Below are positions 1 through 11,070 of a stretch of DNA of 64,000 nucleotides, piece after piece. Numbering within the stretch: position 1 is the stretch's first letter; every line of letters begins with the position of its first letter. The stretch is from Delphinapterus leucas (Eukaryota > Chordata > Mammalia > Artiodactyla > Monodontidae), in assembly GCF_002288925.2 (NCBI RefSeq), contig NW_022098072.1, positions 21,745,489-21,809,488 on the forward strand, read 5' to 3'. The position numbers and the translations under genes are program-made. Below the pieces are notes generated by a model, which was not told where the DNA came from, did no database searches, and was given only the letters and a program-made list of their open reading frames with translations.

Positions 1-2886
1 ACGGTTGCATTAGCTGGGTCAATTTTTCATGGAAGTCCAGAGGGAGAGGAAGACGACAACAGTATCTCACTGTAGACCCAGCAATTAGACTCATTTCACA
101 GTGAGGCCATTGTTGATGCTCAGCCCTTGAGTAGACTTCCTCTGCTCAGGGCGAAATGTAAGCCATCTAACACCCAGGGGAGATCATGACAATTAAGCAA
201 TATACAAACAGTAACTGCATTCTGAGCGCCTGTGGTTTCTGTCCTGGTCTGCAACACAGTTCAGAAAACTCAGGTTTTCAGTAATACAGGAATGAGTCTA
301 AAATCACATTCACAATAACCACGTAGTTTTACCCTTGTAACAACCACAGCTACTCCATTTTGACTTTCAAATGCCTTCCCCTCCTTAGTGGCCAAAGTAG
401 ATGTTCAATGCATGTTCAGTAGGCCACGAAACAGGCCACTGTGTTCAGTAAAGTTTAAGTTAAACCATGTGTAAACCTGAATGATTTCCCCATACCTCCA
501 CATGTGAAGATTTTTCCATAATTTCCCCTTTTGATTGCAGAACTTTCGATAGCCCAAAGTACCTATCCCACAAAGCCAGGGTGAATTGCTGCCTGCCTGC
601 CCTAGGTCCAGATCATGTCCCTTTGTGTTAGACCTCCTTTATATTTGCCTAGTTATCCACGTTGGGGAAAAACTGATGAGATATGAACAAGCTCAGAGGT
701 AGTTGATGCAGAATTCGAGGCTATACATTTTACCAATTATTGAATTGTTACACAAGCAGACTTACAGCAAGCAGTGTTACGCATGAGTAGTTATACTCTA
801 ATAACTAGATAATTTTCTTTTCCTCCTGAACATCAGGACAAAAGTGTGGCTAATGCAATAACTTTCATAAATCTAGACCTCAATTAGCAGAACTAGAATT
901 TAACTTCCACTGAAACACAATATTTTTCTCTCTAAAACTACCCTTATTTCCACCAGACACAATCAAATCAAGACTAATTTGCTTGCAAAATAAGTCTGGT
1001 CAGTTGACCACATAGGCTCCTCCAAACTGGCTGTGGTAGAACTCCTCAGAAGGAGGACTGCATTCCCAAAAGGCTTCTCAAAGCCAGGAAAGCCATGCCA
1101 AAGGCCTGCCATCAGACTCCACCTCAGTGGATTTCTCTCTTCTAGAGGTCCCAAAATACCGAGATTCCTGCACATGCCAGGAGACAGTCTTTCCCATTCA
1201 CCTGATTAGGCTGCTCAGAACTACGAGTCTCCAGTTTCTGGAGGGATCAGGCAGAGAGAAAAGCAATACGTTTCAATTCTACCCACAGGTGTAGTTTACC
1301 AAATTGCCGTAAGTCATAACTAACTTGAGGGGAAGGGTTTCCCTATATCTAGAAAACAGAGATCAATCCAGTAATATTCCAGACAAAACCCATAAAAATT
1401 TTAACGATATCCACCAGTTCACTCAGTAACCAATCCTTCCATTAACTTTTTATGAAGCCATCAGGTTTTCCATTAGGATTCTCTCATTTTTTAGCCAGTT
1501 CAGCAGTATGATCTGAAATTTATCAGAGACCTCTACTTGTCAAAAGTTCTTCTTATGAACCTTCTTGAAGATGAAGCACTTTTTGCAAAAACATCAGAGT
1601 ACAACAATAACTGTCTATAAACGACAAAAGACTTAAAAAGGCATGGTTAAACACCCGATTACAATGTAATTGATAAAGAAACTTTATTACAGTAACTAGA
1701 ATTATAACTGATTGTAATCTTAACCCTGAAAAGCCTTAATCTCTGGCAAAAACCAAGAAGCAGGTAATTGTGGACTGTTTTGTCATCCCCACATTTCCTG
1801 ATTGCAAGACTTATGCCTTAGTCTTCCTATTCTAAGAAGGCAAAAGTAGGTCACTTAGACACACCCAGCAATTAATGTTCCAGTACTTTATCCTATTGGA
1901 AGTGACCCAGATAGTCAATGAATTCTCTTCATTTAACTTAGTTTAGTTTTAAGATACCCAAATCTGGACAGACTATTTTAGACAGACATTCCAAAAACAT
2001 GATTATTCCTATAGAGTTTACCTAGAGGCTCTTACCTCATTTACATTTGCTTTAAATGTCATATCAAGTTATTTTACTTGCTGACAAATTCGCAACAGAT
2101 ATAAGGTCTTACTTGACCTCTAGTAAACCTAGTTACAACAACAATATTATACTTACCATTCATAACTCTAAAGATAAGCCTATATTAATGAAACCAACAA
2201 GCTTAAACTAGTTTTAATACCAGGTATCCATTCAGTACTGAATATTTCCCAGATCACGTGCACCTGAAATTCATTATGGCTAGTTTCCTTTATATCTCTG
2301 AGAATTTATATAAGTGCTTATTTTCTTTTAAGCCAAATAAATAGAGCTCATCCACACACCAGTCTTGGTAATGTCATTTGGAGGCAGAGACACATCATAT
2401 TTATAAGGTATACATGGACATATGTATATCTATATAGACATCTCACAGTTTTCCTTCTAGCATTTAAAATGGTTTTTTTTTCTCTTCACTCTCAGGGATC
2501 AGATGATTAAATTTCCTGAGAGCCCAGATAGATCATTTACATCTCAAAGGCACAAAAGAAATATCAATTCCTTCTAGAACGCTAACTTACTCTAAGGGCA
2601 TATGAAAATTTAGAATGTCAAAAGAGTCCCATCTTGGACATTTTCAGGGATTTTTTTCCCCTAAATAGCCAATTCAGTTTAAACAAATGACAGTAATAGA
2701 CAATAATACGTATCATTCACTCACATTTACATGCCTCATTTTCAGAGGAACATGAATCAGCATTCAAGTTAACCTTCACCTCAGCTGTTAGCTCAGCCTC
2801 TGTGGCTTTTCTTAATATAAAAAGCAATAGCCAACCCACAGCTTGCTACCACCATCTTATTGTCTAACCGTTTTCCCCACTGTAGT
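1..2886. other. Unassigned AT-rich flank upstream of the provirus
   Basis: No exon, RNA gene or repeat that I can name with confidence. Stop codons are frequent in all frames. The texture suggests an old degraded repeat, possibly retroviral, but I saw no LTR ends or retroviral motifs that would support a call. Confidence 0.4.
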
Positions 2887-3577
2887 TGTTGCCAGAGCTG
2901 CTCCAGGGCTTTGCTCAAAACCCATCAACCCCCCTCCCCACCTTTAGCAGGAGTGTCCTTGTTCACAACCCTCCAACCCCTGCTTTAGCAAAACTGTCCT
3001 TACTCAAAACCTGCCAGCCCCCATCACCTTCAGAAGTTAACATAAATCTTTAAGTTAAAGGGTCCAGAGATAAGGAAGCTACAAACAAAAAAACCCAGAT
3101 GGAACCAGCTGAGACCAAGATTGCAATGAATCTGACCTCCAACAGGTGCTGAGTCTCATTATATGTTGATTTTACTACATTAGCGTATTAAATGACATCT
3201 ACCAGAGGCCATGATTGGACATTAAGGACCAAAAAAGGATAAAAAGGAGGTGGTACCCCACTCCTTCAGAAAGAGCCATGCCCCCTCCCTGGAAGACTAA
3301 TGCATATGCCTCCCTTTCATTAGCCTCACTCCTCCTCCCTTTGTATTTACTCTTTAAAATTAAATAATTTTCACCAGGTGGGTGAGAAGTTGATCTGTGA
3401 ACTAAGTTCTGCTTCTCCATTCTTTGGCCACTGCATAAAGCTTATAATGTGTGGATCTCAGCTTCAGATTTGTTATTCGCCTATTCGAACCCAAACAGAA
3501 AAAGAACCCTCCCTTGCCAAGACAGCCTCAGCCGGGCTAGAGCTCAAGCAGGGTCCATACAACTTAATTTGGTAACA
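2887..3577 (+). repeat. 5' LTR of the ERV1 provirus
   Basis: It begins TGTTGCCAGAGC and ends GGTAACA, so it has the TG...CA termini. U3 holds about two tandem units of 40 bp starting TTTAGCA (2943-3023). An inverted CCAAT box (ATTGG) and a GATAAAA TATA-like box follow near 3214-3245. The expected poly(A) signal reads CATAAA at 3434-3439, so it is mutated here. It aligns along its whole length with the copy at 13567-14238. Confidence 0.88.
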
Positions 3578-3582
3578 AATGT

Positions 3583-3600
3583 TGGTGCCCAACGTGGGTC
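3583..3600 (+). other. Primer binding site, tRNA-Lys-like
   Basis: Five bases after the LTR end the sequence reads TGGTGCCCAACGTGGGTC. The 3' end of mammalian tRNA-Lys(1,2) would pair with TGGCGCCCAACGTGGGG, so the first 17 positions differ by about two bases. Class I elements more often use tRNA-Pro, His, Gln, Glu or similar, so a Lys-like primer is unusual. The assignment is by eye. Confidence 0.6.
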
Positions 3601-5132
3601 CCATTCCATCAGGTAACTCAGGGCTTACTCGCTGACTCAGGGCCAACAAAGCTGGCTAAATAACTGGGCAGTTGGCCCCAATTCGCAACCTCTGGGCCAG
3701 TGAGGGCTCCTAAATTTAGCCTGAGGTCGAAAAGCAGCCATGGATCAAGTGGAGTGCTCCGCAGGTAGACACCCCCTCCCCTGGCACATCTATAGCAAGG
3801 ATGCTTGCTACCAATTGAGGTAGTGTCCAAGGGCCACCCAACACAGGGGGCCCCGACCACACTTCAGCTGATAAAGCCAAGATTGGTTGTAGGGATTAGC
3901 TGACTAAGGGAAAGCATCTTGGCCATCTAGTTGGAACCAGACCTCTGTCCAGAGAACTGGACTGGGTGGTTGGTTGTCTAAATTGAGCCAGTCCTCTGGT
4001 GAGGGGCGAGGTGACATACAATTGGTCATCTGGTTGTACCAGTTCCCTGTAAGGGGATTGCACTGGACATGAAGCCCTCCAGAGGGCATCATGCAGTAAG
4101 AATATCTCGTTGTTTTGTGTGTGTGACCTAAGCCCTAGTCTCTGTTTTTGATGCAAGTGAATCTTCAATCTCTGTTCTATGTGGTTTTGTTTGTCCTAAT
4201 GCTCTTGGCAATACTTGCTGCATCTGTGGGCACAGGCTGGGCACTTAAAGGCCACTAGGAGACTCACCACCAAAAAGACTCTCGTGAAAGTAAAATTGGT
4301 CACGGACCAGGGTAGATTATCATTAGGCAGCCTGCTGGCCAGAAGCAAATGTCCGTGTAAGCAGGCACACTGTAAAACACTCACAGCCCCAGCCCCTGAG
4401 GTGTTCCAACCTCTAGGGTATAGTAAAAACTGCAAGAGCATGTCTTCTGTGTTGGTTCATCTTGCCCTAACTTGCCATCCCAAGGCAGGGTATATGTCTC
4501 TGTCAGATAGGTCTTTCCACACTATCCTTCATCACAGATGCCTAGGGATCCCTCCTGAGACAGATCCTTTAAAAATCCTTGTTTTTGCTAGATTTCAGGA
4601 AAATCACTTTGCCTGGCTGGGGAAGGAAGATGAGGACCCCCGCATTGTCGAAAGTCCGTGGATCCTTGTAGCTGAGAGTGTAGAGAACTGGACACATGCC
4701 AAATGTTCATTCAGTCTCCCTACCTGATTACCCGTAACTGAGCAGGGACAAGCCCTTTTTGAACAAGCTTCCTTGACTGCCGGAGAGGCTCTCTGGGCAA
4801 TTTATCTGATTAGAGATCCCTTATTTCCCACTCGCCCTTCACCCTATCTCTGGGGGCTGCTCCCTGAAAGCACTCACTCACATCAGGTATCTCCTCCAGC
4901 CCCACGGTGGGTCTGGGAACATCTAGTTGCTGACTTAAGAGGGGACTTTGTAACTAAGGCCCTCTTAGACAGCATCACCCCTTTCAGCCCCTGCAAAGAT
5001 TTGGTTCAGATTTCCGTTAGAGCGCCTAGACAGCTTGGTGTGGGCCAGATCTTGTGGGATCCGCATTGCCACCAACCCTAGGAAGAGACCACTGAGAAGT
5101 TGGAAACAGACTAAAAATAACAACTCCCCAGT
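3601..5132 (+). other. Long proviral leader (pre-gag region)
   Basis: About 1.5 kb separates the primer site from the likely gag start. It contains a 170-codon open frame (4215-4727) and a 102-codon frame (4773-5081), neither resembling a retroviral protein family I know. Some class I elements have an extended pre-gag stretch, so this may be original leader. It could also be unrelated inserted DNA. The packaging signal would be expected here but cannot be located by eye. Confidence 0.5.
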
Positions 5133-5343
5133 ATGGGTAACCAAGCCTCTATCCTGGCAAAAGAGCCACTAGGGTGCATTCTCTGTAACTGGAAATTATT
5201 CTAGTACCACCCACTAACAAAGAGACAGCTTATTTTCTTTTGCAGCACCATATGGCCCCGACGTAAATTGGAGGATAGAGAAAGTTGGCCAACCAACGGC
5301 TCTCTAAACTCTAAAATGGACCTCTATTGCCAGTGTTTAATGA
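5133..5343 (+). pseudogene. gag: gag remnant, matrix start
   Basis: An ATG at 5133 opens a frame starting MGNQASILAKEPLGCIL. The MG start would allow N-terminal myristoylation, and the PLGCIL run resembles the beginning of class I matrix proteins. The frame meets a stop after about 22 codons, and matrix-like sequence continues in broken frames to 5343, where the L1 insertion interrupts it. Gag is the structural polyprotein that assembles the virion core at the plasma membrane. This copy is dead. Confidence 0.6.
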
Positions 5344-5355
5344 AAAATGGGATGA
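5344..5355 (+). repeat. Left target-site duplication of the L1 in gag
   Basis: AAAATGGGATGA here matches AAAATAGGATGA at 7635-7646 with one mismatch. It brackets the L1 and marks its integration point within gag. Confidence 0.65.
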
Positions 5356-7634
5356 TCAACACCTATTTATGATAAAAAGTCTCCAGAAAGTGGGCTTAGA
5401 GGGAACCTACCTCAACATAATAAAGGCCATGTATGACAAAACTACAGCTAACATCATACCCAATGTGAAAAGCTGAAAACATTTCATCTTAGATCAGGAA
5501 CAAGACAAGGATGTCCACTCTTACCACTTTTTTTGAACATAGTGTTGGAAGTCCTAGCTACAGCTATCAGAAATAAAAGAAATCCAAGTTGGAAAAGAAA
5601 ACTGTCACTGCTTGCAGATGATATGACACTATACATAGAAAATCCTAAAGATGCTACCGGAAAACTACTAGATCTCATCAATGAATTTGGTAAAGTTGCA
5701 GTATACAAAGTTAATACACAGAAACCTCTTGCATTCCTATACACTAACAACGAAAGATCAGATTAAGGAAACAATCCCATTTACCATCACATCAAAAATA
5801 ATAAAATGCCTAGGAATAAACCTACATAAGGAGGAAAAAAACCTGTACTCAGAAAATAAGATACTGATAAAGAAATCAAAGATGACACAAACAGATGAAG
5901 AGATATACCATGTTCTTGGATTGGAAGAATCAATATTGTGAAAATGACTATACTACCCAAAGCAATCTACAGATTCAATGCAATCCCTAACAATTACCAA
6001 GGGCATTTTTCACAGAATCAGAACAAAAAACTTTACAATTTGTATGGAAACACAAAAGACCCCAGATAGCCAAAGCAATTTGAGAAAGAAGAACAGAGCT
6101 GGAGGAATCAGGCTCCCTGACTTCAGACTATACTACAAAGCTACAGTAATCAAGACAGTATGGTACTGGCACAAAAACAGAAACATAGATCAATGGAACA
6201 AGATAGAAAGCCCAGAGATAAACCCATGCATCTATGGTCAGCTAATCTATGACAAAGGAGGCAAGGATATACAGTGGAGAAAAGACAGTCTCTTCAATAA
6301 GTGGTGCTAGGAAAACTGGACAACTACATGTAAAAGAATGAAATTAGAACACTCCCTAACACCATATACAAAAATAAACTCAAAATGTTTTAAAGACCTA
6401 AATGTAAGGCTGGATACTATAAAACTCTTAGAGGAAAACATAGGCAGAACACTCTCTGACATAAATCACAGCAAGATCTTTTTCAATCCACTGCCTAGAG
6501 TAATGAAAATAAAAACAAAAATAAACAAATGGGACCTAATTGAACTTCAAAGCTTTTGCACAGCAAAGGAAACCATAAACAAAAGGACAACCCTCAGAAT
6601 GGGAGAAAATATTTGCAAACGAAGCAACTGACAAGGGGTTAATCTCCAATATACAAATAGCACATATAGCTCAATATCAAAAACAACCCAATCAAAAAAT
6701 GGGCAGAAGGCCTAAATAGACATTTCTCCAAAGAAGACATACAGATGGCTAAAAAAAAAAAAAAAAGATGCTCAACATCACTAATTAGAGAAATGCAAAT
6801 CAAAACTACAATGAGGTATCACCTCACACCAGTCAAAATGGCAATCATCAAAAAATCTAGAAACAATAAATACTGGAGAGGGTGTGGAGAAAAGGGAACC
6901 CTCCTACACTGTTGGTGGGAATGTGAATTGGTACAGCCACTATGGAGAACAGTATGGAGGTTCCTTAAAAAACTAAAAATAGAGCTACAATATGACCCAG
7001 CAATCCCACTTCTGGGCATATATCCAGAGAAAACCATATAATTCAAAAGGATGCATGCACCCCGATGTTCATTGCAGCACTATTTACAATAGCCAGGACA
7101 TGGAAGTAAACTAAATGTCCATAGACAGAGGAATGGATAAAGAAGATGTGGTACATATATACAATGGAATATTACTCAGCCATAGAAAGGAACAAAATAA
7201 TGCCATTTGCAGCAACACGGATGGACCTAGAGACTTTCATACAGAGTGAAGTAAGTCAGAGAGAGAAAGACAAATATCGTATAATATCACTTACATGTGG
7301 AATCTAGAAAAATGGTACAGATTAACTCATTTGCAAAGCAGAAATAGTCACAGATGTAGAAAACAAACTTATGATTACCAAGAGGGGCAAGGGGGGTGGG
7401 ATGAATTGGGAAATTGGGATTGACATATATACACTACTTTATATAAAATAGATAACTAATGAGAACCTACTGTATAGCACAGGGAACTCTACTCAGTGCT
7501 CTGTGGTGACCTAAATGGGAAGGAAATCTAAAAAAGGGGATATATGTATAACTAATCCACTTTGCTGTACAGCAGAAACTAACACAACATTGTAAAGCAA
7601 TTATACTCCAATAAAAATTTTAAAATTTTTTAAT
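5356..7634 (+). mobile_element. 5'-truncated L1 inserted in gag
   Basis: This is the 3' part of an L1: the reverse-transcriptase portion of ORF2 from about 5370 (LADDMTLYIENP at about 5610), the ORF2 C-terminus, the 3' UTR, and an AATAAA-containing A-rich tail near 7610-7634. It has the same orientation as the provirus. ORF2 is broken by many frameshifts and stops. An internal run of about 16 A (6748-6764) lies in ORF2 and has probably expanded. It must be younger than the provirus it interrupts. It matches the L1 at 60420-62310 closely along most of its length. Confidence 0.93.
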
Positions 7635-7646
7635 AAAATAGGATGA
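7635..7646 (+). repeat. Right target-site duplication of the L1 in gag
   Basis: AAAATAGGATGA, one mismatch from the left copy at 5344-5355. Gag sequence resumes directly after it. Confidence 0.65.
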
Positions 7647-9000
7647 GATCCCCTATGTCCAATTTTTCATGGCACTTAGCCAAAACAAGGGCCTCCATAA
7701 AAATTGTGAGGCTAGCTCAAATATCACTCTCCCATCATTGGAATCTTAGCCTGAGGATCCGCTTGACTTCCTCCCTCTGCCAAGGATAACTGCCTCACAT
7801 TCCAACAGTTCACCCAAGACTCCTGAGTCATCTACATCTACCCCTACCTCTCCTGAATCCCCAACGTCCTCTACTCCCTCAAATTCACCACTTCCCTACC
7901 TGGTGCCCCCTCCTCCTCCCAACAGGTGAGCCCCCCTCCCTGACTCTCCCACCTTCATTTCTCAGTGGGCCTCCCTCAGGGACTAGTCCAATGCACACCC
8001 ACAGCAGCGTTCAGTACCAGCCCTCTGGAATAAATAAGCTATCCCCCTTCAGGAGGCCCCCAATGGAGAGGGCAGACTCACCACCATTTATGTACCCTTA
8101 TCTTCTTCAGATCTATACAACTCGATCGATCCAAGGGTTTACAGGAAGACCCTGTGGGAGTCCTTAATTTAGTCCAGGGAATATCCCACTCATTTCCCCA
8201 CTTGAGCAATGTCCAAACCCTCCTAAGCATCTTATACTCTGGGGAAGAAAAGGCACTGATCATAACTGATGCAAGGGAGGAAGCTGATAAGACCAATCAA
8301 AATAATGTGGGGCATGCTGTATACCAGCCTGGAGTCCAGGCCATTCCTGACACGGACCCTGGGTGGGACCATCAAGAGCAAAGCGGTCAGCAGCACCTCA
8401 CACATTTCAGGGATTTGATTCTTAAGGGCATTCATTCAGCTGGAAAGAAACCCATAAACTGGAGTAGGGTTCAGGGAGTCATCCGGGGATGGAAGGAAAA
8501 TCCCTCGGCCTTTCTTGAGTGCCTAAGAGAGTGCCTCTGAGCTACACAATGTAAAGCTGGAGTCAGGGGAAGGGCAGGCCATTTTAAGTCCCGTTTCATT
8601 TCCCAGAGCACCCCAGACATTAAGAGAAAATTACAAAAGTTGGAGATAGAGCCCACCACGTCCACTTCCCGGCTGGCAGAATCAGCATCTTGGGTGTTCA
8701 ACAACCGGGATCCGGAGGCTGAGGCAAAGGGAGATACACGAGAGCAACGAGCTGTCAGTTCTCTGGCCTCAGTGATTCAGGGTCAGTGGACCACCCAAGG
8801 ATGACGTCCCCCTCCCCAAAGGACCCTGTGATGTCTACGAGTTGCCCCAGGTTTTGAAGACCATATGCACAAGGGAGAGAACGGCTTCAAGCCAATCAGT
8901 GGGCACACTGCATGGAGGAGGGCCACTGGAAGGGGAAGGCCCCAAATGTCTCAGAAGGATACTAAGTGGACCACCATGTCCTGGTCCATCCTCACTGGTA
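7647..9000 (+). pseudogene. gag: gag remnant: proline-rich linker, capsid, nucleocapsid
   Basis: After the L1, gag continues with a Ser/Pro/Thr-rich linker (about 7740-7930, including a VPPPPPN run), then capsid. The capsid C-terminal half is readable in the frame 8154-8540. Near its end, VIRGWKENPSAFLECLREC matches the gammaretroviral major homology region, which is needed for capsid assembly. At 8900-8941 the frame reads a degenerate CCHC zinc knuckle in which the first and last cysteines have become Trp and Ala while the middle Cys and the His survive. The knuckle would bind viral RNA, so this copy would not. Several stops and frame changes interrupt the region. Confidence 0.8.
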
Positions 9001-9019
9001 GCACACATAAAAGAAGAGG

Positions 9020-9515
9020 AGGACTGAAGGGCCCAGGATCTCCTCAGAGTGCCCTGGAAATTACCCCCAAGGAGCCCTGGCTGACCCTGACTTAGGGGGT
9101 AAAAAGTTTGACTTTATAGTTGACACAGGGGCCACCTACTCAGTCTTGAATACCTGACAAGGCAAAATGACCAAAGATAAAGATAATGGGAGTGGAAGGG
9201 AAGCCACAGGAGCACAATTTTATAGCGCCCCTTGAGTGTGATTTGGAAGGGAAAATGTTATCTTACTCTTTCTTATGTGTCTCGGAATGCCCAATGCCTG
9301 TAATAGCAAGAGACTTACTATATAAATTAGGAGCTACAATTTATCTCAGAGACAAAAACCTTACCGTTGAAATACCTAGAACTCCCTGCCATTCTGTAGC
9401 TCTAGCGCTACTGCCCTCTGCCAAGAATAGTGGCTCAATTAACCTTGGGGAGATTAAAACCTCCATTTGGGCCCATGACACCACACTGTGGGCAGAGATC
9501 GGAGAGCACCAGTAA
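9020..9515 (+). pseudogene. pro: Retroviral protease remnant
   Basis: The active-site stretch FIVDTGATYSVL lies at about 9110-9148, with the catalytic Asp-Thr-Gly at 9122-9130. It is an aspartic protease that would cleave Gag and Pol as a dimer. The frame stops within a few codons of the motif. The C-terminal half resumes as an open frame at 9186-9515, where ECPMPVIARDLLYKLGA matches the conserved tail of class I proteases. The catalytic motif itself looks intact, but the domain cannot be made as one chain. Confidence 0.82.
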
Positions 9516-10390
9516 TTGTTGTCAAGCTGGGACCTGGCTACAATCACCCAAATAAAAGACAATACCCCTTAAGCAAAGAAGCCCTAGGGGCATTAAGCCT
9601 ATAATAGAAAGCTACTCAAACAAGCGCTCCTTAGACCCCACCAGTCCCCTTGCAACACTCCTATACTGCTGATAAAAAAAACCAAATGGAAAACAGGCTA
9701 GTTTAGGACCTCTGAGCTGTAAATGAAGCTATGGAGGAAATTCACCCCATGGTGCCAACCTGTGCACATTACACTCTACCTTAAACCCTGAGAGGATCTG
9801 GTATTCAGTATTAGACTTAAAAGACACCTTCTTTTGTGTGCCTTTAGCCCTGAAATCTCAACACACTTTTGCACTTGAATGGCAGGATCCTGGAAACATG
9901 ACAAAGCAATTGTGCTGGACAGTTCTGCCCCAGGGATTAAAAATTCCGCCACCCTTTTCAGAGAGGTTTTATCTGAGGATCTTGATGACCCTGAGTTAGA
10001 ACAGGGGTCTATACTTCAATAGTGGATGACATTCTAATCCCCAGCCCCACCAAAGAGCTTTCCCACCATAACACAGTTAACGACGCCTTAAGTCATCTAG
10101 CTGAGAGATGATGTAAAGTTTCAAAGGTAAAGGCCCAGATCTCCCTCCAGCGGGTAGAATACTTAGGATTCATAATAGAAAAGGGGCACAGGACATTATC
10201 CAAGAAAAGAATTGATTTGCCAGATGTCACCCCCTTGTATGAGAAAACAGCTCCGAGATTCCCTGGGGATGGCTGGGTTCTGCTGCATATGGATCCCCAA
10301 CTTTGGATTAATTGCTAAGCCCTTGTATGATTAAAAGGGAAGGACCTTGACCCTTTTGAGTGGACCCCCAATTGTGACCAGGCATTCCCG
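9516..10390 (+). pseudogene. pol: Reverse transcriptase remnant
   Basis: The polymerase region begins with sequence resembling the KQYPLS-EA motif near 9560. A palm motif (SVLDLKDTFFCVPL) follows at about 9805-9850, then LPQGLK at about 9928, and the catalytic VDD at 10021-10035. The reading frame breaks immediately before VDD: one base is missing from the codon that would normally encode the tyrosine of YVDD, as judged from the surrounding frame. Further downstream, VEYLGFIIEKG marks the usual segment after the active site. Stops occur throughout. The enzyme would copy viral RNA into DNA. Confidence 0.85.
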
Positions 10391-11070
10391 GAATTGAAAA
10401 ACCATCTCACGGGAGCCCCAGCATTAGCTTTACCCGTCCTGAGCCACTCCTTCCATTTATACATACGTGGGAGGGAAGGAACGGCCCTTGGGGCGCTTAC
10501 ACAAAAACTGGGACCTCTGACTCAGGTTGTAGCCTATTTTTTTAAACAATTGGACCAAACTGCTAAAGGAGGGCCCCCATGCTTACAGGCTGTACCTGCT
10601 ACTGCTCAGCTTCTCAGAGAGGCTAACACATTAACCTTCGGACAGCCTCTGACCATCTGGAGCCCACACTACCTCCAACCCCCCATGAAGGAAAGGGGAG
10701 CAGATTGGTTATCCCCTGGTCAAAGGCTCCAAGTCCAAGCCATGCTTCTAGACAACCCCCTGTGACTCTGAGGACCTGTAACATCCTTAACCCCACCCCC
10801 TTGCTACCTCAGACAGGTCCAAAATTAACTCACGATTGTGAGGAAGTTACAGAACAGGTTTACTCCAGCAGGCTTGACTTAAAGAGCTCCCCTAGAGAGA
10901 ATGCAGAATTGGAACGGTTCACTGGGGGGGGGGGGGGGGGGGGGGGGGCTGGAGATTACACAACACGCCAAAGTACGCGGCAGGTATTTACTGTAGAGGC
11001 CATCAAAAGGGAGCAGCAGAAATAATAAAAGGCAATAACAGAGCAGACACAGCAGCTAAAACTAACAGCA
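10391..11070 (+). pseudogene. pol: RT connection and RNase H remnant with a 25-G run
   Basis: The open frame 10394-10765 is the RT connection domain (QLDQTAKGGPPCLQAV and LTFGQPLTIWSPH are typical). RNase H should follow. Its C-terminal motif with HQKG and GNNRAD is readable at about 10995-11055. The first part is largely missing. Where the first catalytic aspartate would be expected, the sequence is a homopolymer of 25 G (10924-10948). RNase H removes the RNA strand of the hybrid, and this copy lacks most catalytic residues. Confidence 0.75.
10924..10948 (+). repeat. Homopolymer of 25 G
   Basis: Twenty-five consecutive G within the RNase H remnant. Such a run could form a G-quadruplex and is prone to slippage and to sequencing or assembly error, so its true length is uncertain. 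Confidence 0.9.

Noticed and set aside
1..2886. Possible second retroviral element upstream of the provirus
   Set aside because: I could not find LTR ends, a primer site or protein motifs.
4215..4727. 170-codon frame as gag
   Set aside because: It lies before the MGNQ start and has no matrix, capsid or nucleocapsid motif. Kept only as a leader feature.
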